Assembly (NCBI RefSeq): GCF_001676705.1
Contig: NZ_CP016170.1
Location: 3,038,001-3,102,000 of the forward strand
DNA from: Bordetella bronchialis
GTDB lineage: Bacteria > Pseudomonadota > Gammaproteobacteria > Burkholderiales > Burkholderiaceae_B
Length of the DNA: 64,000 nt
Direction: 5' to 3'
Part shown: positions 17,369 to 24,128 of the stretch, in pieces
Layout of the letters: each line of letters begins with the position of its first letter
Numbering within the stretch: position 1 is the first letter of the stretch
The notes under the pieces: generated by a model
What the model saw: the letters and a program-made list of their open reading frames with translations, nothing else
What the model was told of the DNA's origin: nothing
The model's database searches: none
Program-made: the position numbers and the translations under genes

Positions 17369-17782
17369 CTAGGGCAGCTCGCTGATCGTCCAGTACAGGT
17401 CGATGGAACGCATGATCTCGACGAACTGGCGGTAATCCACCGGCTTGGCCATGTAGCCGGCCACGCTCATGTTGAAGCTATTGACCTTGTCCTGCTGCTC
17501 TTCCGAGGTAGTCAGCACGATGACGGGCAGGCGGCGCAGCTGCTCGTCGGCCTTGACCACGTGCAGGAACTCGATGCCGTTCATCACCGGCATGTTCAGG
17601 TCCAGCAGGATGATGCAGGGCCGCTCATTGGCGGGATTGCGCAGGTACTCCAGGGCCTCTTCGCCATGCTCGCAGCGCACCAGCGGATTCAGGACGTTGA
17701 TTTCCCTGAGCGCGCGCCTGACGGTCATGGCGTCGACCGTGTCGTCCTCGACAAGCAGTACCGGCTTGGAAGGCGTCTTCAT
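17369..17782 (-). CDS. Single-domain response regulator (Rcp1/CheY-like)
   Basis: The 137 residues are a receiver domain only. Acidic EDD is at 12-14, phospho-acceptor Asp61 lies in ILLDLNMP, and the conserved Lys is in YMAKPVD. It resembles the small response regulators paired with phytochrome-type kinases. No output domain follows, so it probably acts by protein contact or as a phospho-shuttle. Its ATG overlaps the stop of the upstream kinase gene by four bases (ATGA), so the two are translationally coupled. Confidence 0.92.
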   Translation of the reverse strand: MKTPSKPVLLVEDDTVDAMTVRRALREINVLNPLVRCEHGEEALEYLRNPANERPCIILLDLNMPVMNGIEFLHVVKADEQLRRLPVIVLTTSEEQQDKVNSFNMSVAGYMAKPVDYRQFVEIMRSIDLYWTISELP

Positions 17783-19281
17783 GGATGGGATCTTGGGGAA
17801 TGATCGGGATCGTGCCCGGGCGGCATCATGGGCAGTGTGAAAACGAAGGCGGTGCCGGCGCCGACGGTGGATTGTACCGAGATATCCGAGCCGTACAGCT
17901 CCAGTATCTTCTTCACCAGGGTCAGGCCCACGCCGGTGCTTTCGACCCGGTCGCGCGGCGCCAGGGTCTGGAACAGCTGGAAAATCCGCTCGTGGTGCCG
18001 GGCCTCGATCCCCGGACCGTTGTCCGACACCCAGAAGCGCCAGCGGCTTTCGCCGGCGGGCTCGCAGCCGATGCGCACCAGCCCTTGCGGCTTGTCCATG
18101 TACTTGATGGCGTTGGACACCAGGTTCTGGAACAGCTGCTGCATGCGCGTGCGTTCCGCCATCACGACAGGCAGGGGATTCTCGACCAGTACCTCGATAT
18201 GGTCCGGCGGCGCCAGCAGGTCGATGATGTCGCCCACCAGCACGTCCAGGTCCACCGGCACGCGGGCCTCCTTGATGCGGCCGATGCGCGAGTACTCCAG
18301 GATGCCGTCGATCAGGCCGCTCATGCGATGGACACGCCCCACCAGCAGGCGCAGGTGCTCGCGGCCTTCGTCATCCAGGCGGTCGGCATAATCGGCGGCC
18401 AGCCAGTTCGCCAGCGAACCGATGGCCCGCAGCGGGGCCTTCAGGTCGTGCGAAACGATGTAGGCGAAGTTGGTGAGTTCCTCGTTCGCGCTGGTCACCT
18501 CGCGCAGCAGTTGGGCGTATTGCTCCTGCGCGCGCTTGCGTTCGGTGATGTCGCGCACCATGCCCGTGAACATGCGGCTGCCCCCCACGCGCATCTCGGC
18601 CACCGCCAGATCCATGGGGAACACGGTGCCGTCCTTGCGCATGCCGACGACTTCCCGGCCGATGCCGATGATTTTCTTCTCGCCGGTGCGCAGGTAGTGG
18701 TGCAGGTAGCCGTCGTGCATTTCCCGATACGGCGACGGCATCAGCATGGAGACATTGCGCCCCAGGACTTCGTCCTCGGCATAGCCGAACAGCCGTACGG
18801 CGGCGGGGTTGAACCGCTCGATGCGGCCGGCCTCGTCTATGGTGACGATGGCGTCGACGGCCGTGTCGAACACCGCGCGCAGCCGGGCCTCGTTGTCGCG
18901 CATGGCCTGCTCGCTGCGCATGCGCGGCGTGATGTCCCGGATGGATACCATCCAGAGCGCCAGGCCCCAATGGGTGGTCAGCGGCGATACGCAGATTTCG
19001 ACCGGGAAGGCGCTGCCGTCGGCGCGCTGTGCGGAAACCTCGAACACGCCCGCCCGGCCGCCGCCCGGCAGCCCGGCCTTGCCCTGTTCGGCCATTTCCC
19101 ACTCCGGCAGCAGCGCGGGCAGCGCCAGGCCCGGCAAGGCTTCGGCCGCATGGCCGAACAGGCCGGCCGCCGCCGCATTGGCAAGGACGATGCGGCCTTC
19201 CGCGTCGGCGATGACGATCGCTTCGGTCGCGGAACGGATCAGCCAGTCCATGGTCTGGCTTTCCAGGATGTGGTCTTTCAT
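17779..19281 (-). CDS. PAS-PAS sensor histidine kinase
   Basis: The 500 residues hold two PAS domains (about 10-130 and 135-260; the second ends GMVRDITERKRAQEQY), a HisKA domain with phospho-histidine in FAYIVSHDLKAPLRAIGS, and a HATPase domain (NLVSNAIKYM, DNGPGIE). No membrane helices are evident, so the signal is cytoplasmic. The second PAS resembles FixL-type modules (IGIGREVVGMRKDG), a hint at redox or oxygen sensing, but haem binding cannot be shown. It is first in an operon with a lone receiver and a receiver-PAS-kinase, next to the phaB/phaC low-oxygen genes. Confidence 0.92.
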   Translation of the reverse strand: MKDHILESQTMDWLIRSATEAIVIADAEGRIVLANAAAAGLFGHAAEALPGLALPALLPEWEMAEQGKAGLPGGGRAGVFEVSAQRADGSAFPVEICVSPLTTHWGLALWMVSIRDITPRMRSEQAMRDNEARLRAVFDTAVDAIVTIDEAGRIERFNPAAVRLFGYAEDEVLGRNVSMLMPSPYREMHDGYLHHYLRTGEKKIIGIGREVVGMRKDGTVFPMDLAVAEMRVGGSRMFTGMVRDITERKRAQEQYAQLLREVTSANEELTNFAYIVSHDLKAPLRAIGSLANWLAADYADRLDDEGREHLRLLVGRVHRMSGLIDGILEYSRIGRIKEARVPVDLDVLVGDIIDLLAPPDHIEVLVENPLPVVMAERTRMQQLFQNLVSNAIKYMDKPQGLVRIGCEPAGESRWRFWVSDNGPGIEARHHERIFQLFQTLAPRDRVESTGVGLTLVKKILELYGSDISVQSTVGAGTAFVFTLPMMPPGHDPDHSPRSHP

Positions 19282-19391
19282 AGGGCTCGGGATGTACTGG
19301 GCAGCATGCCCGTGGCGGCGGCGCGCCGCTCTTGCCGGGGGATGCGTCACCGTGGATTCTAAGCGAGGCGGCCGGCGATGCCGCCGAAGCG

Positions 19392-20135
19392 CTACTGCAT
19401 GTGCAGGCCGCCGTTGATGGCCAGGTTCGCGCCGGTCATATAGGCCGCTTCCTCCGATGCGACGAAGTTCACCAGGTGCGCGATTTCCTCCGGCTCGCCC
19501 AGGCGCCCCAGCGGGATCGAGGGCAGTATCTTGGTGTCCAGCACCTCCCGCGGCACGGCGGTAACCATCCGGGTGGCCAGGTAGCCCGGCGAGACGGTGT
19601 TGACCGTCACGCCATGCCGGGCCATCTCCAGGGCCAGCGACATGGTAAAGCCATGGATGCCCGCCTTGGCGGCGGCATAGTTGGCCTGGCCGAACTGTCC
19701 GCGCTGGCCGTTGACGGACGCGATATTGACGATGCGTCCCCAGCGCTTGGCGATCATTCCTTCCAGTACCGGCTGGGTCATGTTGAACACCGAGTCCAGA
19801 TCCGTGCGTATGACCTTGTCCCAATCCTCGCGCCGCATCTTGCGCAAGCTCGCGTCGCGCGTCACCCCGGCATTGTTGACCAGGATGTCGACCTCGCCCA
19901 TCTCCTTGCGCACGCTGCCCACGCAGGCCAGGCAGCTATCGAAGTCCGCGACGTCGACCGGATAGGCGTTGATGTCCAGGCCGTTGCGCCGGTGTTCTTC
20001 CAGCCAGGCGGCGGCGTGCCGGTTCTCCGGGGACACCGTCACGGCGATGCGATGTCCCGCCTGGTGCAGGCGCGATACGATGGCCTGCCCCAGTCCACCC
20101 ATCCCGCCGGTGATCAATGCGATTTTCTGCGACAT
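19392..20135 (-). CDS. phaB: Acetoacetyl-CoA reductase PhaB
   Basis: The 247-residue short-chain dehydrogenase has the NADPH-binding TGGMGGLGQAI (about 9-19), NNAGVTRD, and the catalytic tyrosine and lysine in YAAAKAG. It matches PhaB, which reduces acetoacetyl-CoA to (R)-3-hydroxybutyryl-CoA for polyhydroxybutyrate. The start at 20135 (MSQKIALITGG) has AGGAG seven bases upstream; the open frame further upstream lacks SDR character. It is divergent from phaC. An Anr/FNR box and three copies of a nine-base repeat lie in its promoter. Confidence 0.92.
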   Translation of the reverse strand: MSQKIALITGGMGGLGQAIVSRLHQAGHRIAVTVSPENRHAAAWLEEHRRNGLDINAYPVDVADFDSCLACVGSVRKEMGEVDILVNNAGVTRDASLRKMRREDWDKVIRTDLDSVFNMTQPVLEGMIAKRWGRIVNIASVNGQRGQFGQANYAAAKAGIHGFTMSLALEMARHGVTVNTVSPGYLATRMVTAVPREVLDTKILPSIPLGRLGEPEEIAHLVNFVASEEAAYMTGANLAINGGLHMQ

Positions 20136-20176
20136 GGCTGCGCTCCTGAAAAGAGTCGGGGGTGGACGCCCGGGTC

Positions 20177-20220
20177 TATCCGGACGCTTATCGGCGAGGT
20201 ATCCGGACACTTATCCGGAC
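20177..20220. repeat. Three direct copies of TATCCGGAC in the phaB promoter
   Basis: TATCCGGAC occurs at 20177-20185, 20200-20208 and 20212-20220, with start-to-start distances of 23 and 12 bases, about two and one helical turns. They lie between phaB and the Anr/FNR box, around the predicted phaB start (near 20214). They could be a regulator's binding array, but no partner is known. Confidence 0.5.
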
Positions 20221-20248
20221 ACACTAGGCCGGCGCGGCGCGCGGCATC

Positions 20249-20262
20249 TTGATATGGGTCAA
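20249..20262. promoter_or_regulatory. Anr/FNR-type box, phaB side
   Basis: TTGATATGGGTCAA matches nine of ten defined positions. Read toward phaB, a start 41.5 bases from its centre falls near 20214, with TAGTGT as a weak -10 (plus 20221-20226). phaB begins 114 bases away and phaC 157. Confidence 0.72.
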
Positions 20263-20345
20263 GCCGGTCCGGCCGGACCGCCGCGAGGGCGCGATCAGGC
20301 CGGGCCGGGCGCCGGGCGCGGCGGCGGCGCCATGCCCGCGCGACC

Positions 20346-20359
20346 TTGCGTTAAATCAA
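20346..20359 (+). promoter_or_regulatory. Weaker Anr/FNR-type box upstream of phaC
   Basis: TTGCGTTAAATCAA keeps eight of ten consensus positions, with a perfect right half. TAGCAT (20382-20387) lies exactly where a -10 should be if the box is centred at -41.5, giving a start near 20394 and a 25-base leader before phaC. Confidence 0.55.
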
Positions 20360-20418
20360 TACTCCGGCCATACCCCGGACCTAGCATTGAGGCATCACCC
20401 GACCGACAAGGTGGCGCG

Positions 20419-22320
20419 ATGTCGAAGCACCTATCCCCGTCGAACGAGACGCCCATGGCCGGCGCGGCGGCCGCGGCCGCCGCGCCGGCCACGCCGCGTG
20501 AGCGCCGTCCGCGGCCCCTCGCCGCGCGTCCGCGGACGTCGGCCGCCATCGCGAAGGAGGCCGCCCCCCTGCCCGCCGAGCCGCGCGTGCCTTTGTCGTG
20601 CCCCGAACCGCCCGAGCCGCCCTGGCGCGACCTGGACCGGCTCAGCCATGCCGCGGTGGCCCGCACGGTGGGCGGCGTGTCGCCGCTGGGCATCTACCTG
20701 GACTGGGTGGACTGGGCCATGCACCTGGCCATATCGCCCGGCAAGCAGCTATCGCTATGGCTGGCGGCGACACAATCCCCGGCGGAAACCGCGCGGCGGT
20801 TCGAGCGCTATCACCATCGGCCGGACCCGCGATTTCGCCATCCGGATTGGGAACGTTGGCCTTACGCGCAGTGGCGTGCCGGCTTTCAGCGCATGGAAGG
20901 CAGCTGGGACGCCGCCACGCACGGCGTCAGCGGCGCCATGCCGCACCACCAGCACGTCATGAACTTCATCGGACGGCAACTGCTGGACATCGTGTCCCCC
21001 AGCAATTTCTGGTTCGCCAACCCGGAAGTCCTGGAGGCGATCGGCGATACGGCGGGGCTGAATCTATTCGAAGGCGCGAAGCGCTGGTGGTCGGACGCCT
21101 GCGACCTGCTGGCGGGTTGCGCGCCGGGCACCTCGGCCACCAAACGCCAGGTGTACCGGGTGGGCAAGGAGATCGCGGCCACGCCGGGCGCCGTGATCTA
21201 CCGCAACGAGATGTTCGAACTGATTCGCTACGCGCCCGCCACGCGCGAGACCTGGCGCGAACCGGTGGTCATCGTGCCGTCCTGGCTGCTCAAGTACTAC
21301 ATCCTGGACCTGTCGCCGCACAATTCCCTGGTGCGTTATCTGGTGGCGCACGGACACACGGTCTATGCCGTCTCATGGAAAAACCCGCGCGAAGAAGGAC
21401 GCGACTGGGACATGGACAAGTACGTGCAGGACGGGCTGCTGCAGGCCTTGCAGCAGGCATCGCAGGATAGCGGCGGGCGCCGCGTGCACGGGGTGGGCTA
21501 TTGCCTGGGCGGGACGCTGCTGGCCATCGGCGCCGCGGCGCTGGCACGGCGCCCGCTAGCACGGCGCCACGAACGGCGGCCGCTGCTGCGCAGTATCACC
21601 TTGCTGGCCGCGCAGACGGACTTCGACGAGCCCGGCGAGCTGGGCCTGTTCATCAGCCCCAGCGGCGTCGCCTGCCTGGATGCGCTGATGTGGCAGCAAG
21701 GCTACCTGGACGGCAAGCAACTGGCCGGCGTATTCCAGCTGCTGAACTCGCGCGACCTGATCTGGTCGCGCCTGGTGCGCGATTACCTGCTGGGCCACCA
21801 GCTGCAGATCACCGACCTGATGACCTGGAACGCCGACATCACCCGCCTGCCCCATCGCATGCACAGCGAGACCCTGCACCGCCTGTACCTGAACAACGAC
21901 CTGGCGGCCGGGCGGCTGTGCGTGCGGGGCCAGCCCGTGGCGCTGGCGGATATCCGCCTTCCCATGCTGGCCGTCGCCACGGAGCGCGACCACATCTCTC
22001 CGTGGGAATCGGTCTACAAGCTGCACCTGCTCAATCACCGCGACCTGACCTTCATCCTGTGCTCGGGCGGCCATAACGTGGGCATCGTCAGCGAGCCGGA
22101 CCGGCCCCACCGCCACTTCCGCTGGGGTGTGCGGCGCGAGGGAGCGCCCTACCTGGCGCCGCAGGAGTGGGCCGAACGCGCCGAAACGGTAGAGGGTTCC
22201 TGGTGGCCGCACTGGGAAGCATGGCTGGTGCGGCATTCCGGACCGAAGGGGCCCGCGCCTGGCTACCCGCCGGAAACGATGCTGGGCGACGCCCCGGGGG
22301 AATACGTTTTCGACCGCTAG
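20419..22320 (+). CDS. phaC: Poly(3-hydroxyalkanoate) synthase PhaC
   Basis: The 633-residue protein has the PhaC N-terminal domain (YAQWRAGFQRMEGSW, LLDIVSPSNFWFANPE) and an alpha/beta-hydrolase core. The catalytic cysteine is Cys362 in the lipase-like box GYCLGG, with the aspartate in ATERDHISPW and histidine in GGHNVGIV. It polymerises 3-hydroxyacyl-CoA on granules. The start at 20419 gives an Ala/Pro/Arg-rich N-terminal extension of about 60 residues, so it is somewhat longer than most class I enzymes (about 590). It is divergent from phaB and has an Anr/FNR-type promoter; no phaA was found here. Confidence 0.93.
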   Translation: MSKHLSPSNETPMAGAAAAAAAPATPRERRPRPLAARPRTSAAIAKEAAPLPAEPRVPLSCPEPPEPPWRDLDRLSHAAVARTVGGVSPLGIYLDWVDWAMHLAISPGKQLSLWLAATQSPAETARRFERYHHRPDPRFRHPDWERWPYAQWRAGFQRMEGSWDAATHGVSGAMPHHQHVMNFIGRQLLDIVSPSNFWFANPEVLEAIGDTAGLNLFEGAKRWWSDACDLLAGCAPGTSATKRQVYRVGKEIAATPGAVIYRNEMFELIRYAPATRETWREPVVIVPSWLLKYYILDLSPHNSLVRYLVAHGHTVYAVSWKNPREEGRDWDMDKYVQDGLLQALQQASQDSGGRRVHGVGYCLGGTLLAIGAAALARRPLARRHERRPLLRSITLLAAQTDFDEPGELGLFISPSGVACLDALMWQQGYLDGKQLAGVFQLLNSRDLIWSRLVRDYLLGHQLQITDLMTWNADITRLPHRMHSETLHRLYLNNDLAAGRLCVRGQPVALADIRLPMLAVATERDHISPWESVYKLHLLNHRDLTFILCSGGHNVGIVSEPDRPHRHFRWGVRREGAPYLAPQEWAERAETVEGSWWPHWEAWLVRHSGPKGPAPGYPPETMLGDAPGEYVFDR

Positions 22321-22349
22321 CCGCCTTGCCGGGCGGGCGGCACGCGGGC

Positions 22350-22363
22350 TTGATGCAGGTCAA
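22350..22363 (+). promoter_or_regulatory. Anr/FNR-type box upstream of the 62-residue microprotein gene
   Basis: TTGATGCAGGTCAA matches nine of ten defined positions and is identical to the box at 26967. Its centre is 62 bases before ATG 22419. A start 41.5 bases downstream (near 22398) leaves a 20-base leader, though the -10 (GAAACT) is weak. Confidence 0.78.
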
Positions 22364-22418
22364 CAACGGCGGACGGCGATGGGTGGAAACTGACGGCATG
22401 CATCGCGAGGACACCGCC

Positions 22419-22607
22419 ATGAATGCAGAACAGTATGACATCGCCCGGCTGGCTTCCCTGGCCATCCATTTCGTGCTGGGATCCGGCGCCAGCATCGAGG
22501 ACGCCATCCGCGTGCTCGAGCTGGCGGAACGCATGTTGCGCGACGCCTATGACGAAGAGCGTGGGCAGGCCGCCGATCCCGGCGCGCAAGTAACAGCGCT
22601 GCACTGA
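22419..22607 (+). CDS. Microprotein of unknown function under an Anr/FNR box
   Basis: No family is recognised for this 62-residue protein (start MNAEQYDIARLASLAIH). It looks mostly helical: two amphipathic helices (about 4-22 and 24-48, IEDAIRVLELAERMLRDAYD) and a polar tail. It has no signal peptide. GAGG precedes ATG 22419. The Anr/FNR box upstream and two universal stress genes downstream in the same direction suggest a low-oxygen operon of three genes. It may be an adaptor or regulator by size; that is only a guess. Confidence 0.68.
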   Translation: MNAEQYDIARLASLAIHFVLGSGASIEDAIRVLELAERMLRDAYDEERGQAADPGAQVTALH

Positions 22608-22713
22608 ACCGCGCCGCACTGACCCGCGCCACGCAGGCCCTTGTGCACGGCACACGACCCCGATCCCGGTCTGCCCTTCCCGCAAGCCCGACGTTCTCCC
22701 GCGAGGCCCCCAA

Positions 22714-23550
22714 ATGCTGAAGCGTATCGCCCTTCAAGTAGAGAAAGACGCCGCGTGCGCCGGCCGCACGGCCGTGGCGGCCGCCCTGGCGGCCCGTTTC
22801 CATGCGGAGCTGCTAGGTATCTATGTATCCTTTGCCCCGCCGCGATATCTGTTCGACGAGGCCTATGTGCCCAGCGCGCTACAGGAGATCGCGCTACGCC
22901 AGATGCAGGAAGACCGCCGCAAGTGCGAAGAGGCCTTCCAGCGCCAGGCGGGCGGCTCCGGGATCGCGGTGCAATGGCGGGCGCCGGAGGGCCGTGCCGA
23001 TGAGCTGCTCGCCCGGCATGCGCGCTGCGCGGACCTGCTGGTGATCAGCCAGTCGGTCGACGGCGTGACCGACTCCGTCCTGGCGCCGGACATGACGGAA
23101 TCCGTCATCCTGACGGCGGGCCGGCCGGTGCTGGCCGTCCCCTACTCCGGCGAGTTCGAGACCGTGGGCACGCGCATCCTGTTCTGCTGGGACCACGGCC
23201 GCGAAGCCGCCCGCGCCCTGGCCGACGCCGCGCCCTTCTTTGCCACGGCCAGCGAAATCGTCGCCCTGACCTTGGACGCCAATTCCGATGAAATGCGCCG
23301 CAGGCAAACCGTCGTGGGCGACCTGGAAGCCTATTTCCACGCGCACGGCTATGTGCGTCCGCGCGTGACCACCGGCGAGACGGCCGGAATCGGCACCGGC
23401 AACGCCATCCTGAACGCCGCATCCGACTACGGCTGCGACCTGATCGTCATGGGCCTGTACGGCCATAGCCGTGCCCGTGAATGGGTCCTGGGCGGCGCCT
23501 CGCGCGCGATCCTGAAGAGCATGACGGTGCCGGTGCTGTTTTCCCATTGA
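22714..23550 (+). CDS. Universal stress protein, tandem UspA domains
   Basis: The 278 residues hold two UspA domains (about 1-145 and 150-278). The second ends in GLYGHSRAREWVLGGAS, close to the ATP motif G-2x-G-9x-G-S/T but with Gly in the last position. The first domain lacks a clear motif. It is very similar in plan and sequence to the tandem Usp at 58064. It is 106 bases after the microprotein gene and 31 before another Usp gene, so the three are probably co-transcribed from the Anr/FNR-box promoter. Confidence 0.92.
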   Translation: MLKRIALQVEKDAACAGRTAVAAALAARFHAELLGIYVSFAPPRYLFDEAYVPSALQEIALRQMQEDRRKCEEAFQRQAGGSGIAVQWRAPEGRADELLARHARCADLLVISQSVDGVTDSVLAPDMTESVILTAGRPVLAVPYSGEFETVGTRILFCWDHGREAARALADAAPFFATASEIVALTLDANSDEMRRRQTVVGDLEAYFHAHGYVRPRVTTGETAGIGTGNAILNAASDYGCDLIVMGLYGHSRAREWVLGGASRAILKSMTVPVLFSH

Positions 23551-23581
23551 CGTCCCGTTCGAACCCCTGAAAGGAGAATCC

Positions 23582-24007
23582 ATGAGCTGCGTCCTCGTCC
23601 CCATCGATGGCTCGGACAACGCGCTGCGCGCGCTGAACCACGTCGTCCAGCACATGAAAATGTACGAACCGCTCTCGCTGCACCTGCTGAACGTGCAGAT
23701 CCCCATCGTCTCCGGCGCGGTGCGGATGTTCATCGACCAGGAAACGATACGGCGCTATCACCAGGAAGAAGGCGAAACGATGCTGGCCAAGGCCAAGGCC
23801 ATGCTGGACGAAGCGCATATCCCCTATGCGGCGCATATCAAGGTCGGCCACATCGCCGAGACCATCGTGTCGACCGCCGAGCAGAACAAATGCGACCAGA
23901 TCGTCATGGGCTCGCGCGGCCTGGGTTCCACTGCCAGCCTGTGGCTGGGCTCGGTCACCACCAAGACGCTGCACCTGGCGCAGGTTCCGGTCACGATCGT
24001 CAAATAG
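23582..24007 (+). CDS. Universal stress protein, single UspA domain
   Basis: The 141-residue protein begins MSCVLVPIDGSDNAL and ends with the complete ATP-binding pattern GSRGLGSTASLWLGS before the final strand VPVTIV. It therefore belongs to the ATP-binding UspA group. GGAG stands seven bases before ATG 23582. It is the last gene of the predicted microprotein-Usp-Usp operon; a strong hairpin terminator follows 55 bases after its stop. Confidence 0.93.
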   Translation: MSCVLVPIDGSDNALRALNHVVQHMKMYEPLSLHLLNVQIPIVSGAVRMFIDQETIRRYHQEEGETMLAKAKAMLDEAHIPYAAHIKVGHIAETIVSTAEQNKCDQIVMGSRGLGSTASLWLGSVTTKTLHLAQVPVTIVK

Positions 24008-24061
24008 CGGCTATCGCACCGTCGCGCCGCCGGCTTCGGCGGCGACGCGGCGATCGGCAAG

Positions 24062-24085
24062 GGCGGCCCGCGCGGGCCGCCTTTT
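24062..24085 (+). terminator. Rho-independent terminator after the Usp operon
   Basis: GGCGGCCC and GGGCCGCC form a perfect eight-pair GC stem with a GCGC loop, followed by TTTT and then GTT. It ends the plus-strand Usp operon before the convergent acyl-CoA synthetase gene. Confidence 0.9.
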
Positions 24086-24128
24086 GTTCTGTCCGGGAAT
24101 GCCTGTCCGGCGCCGCGCGCCGGACCAG

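Noticed and set aside
23545..23560. Anr/FNR-type half-site near the Usp genes (TTGACGTCC)
   Set aside because: Only one half matches and it overlaps the end of a coding region.
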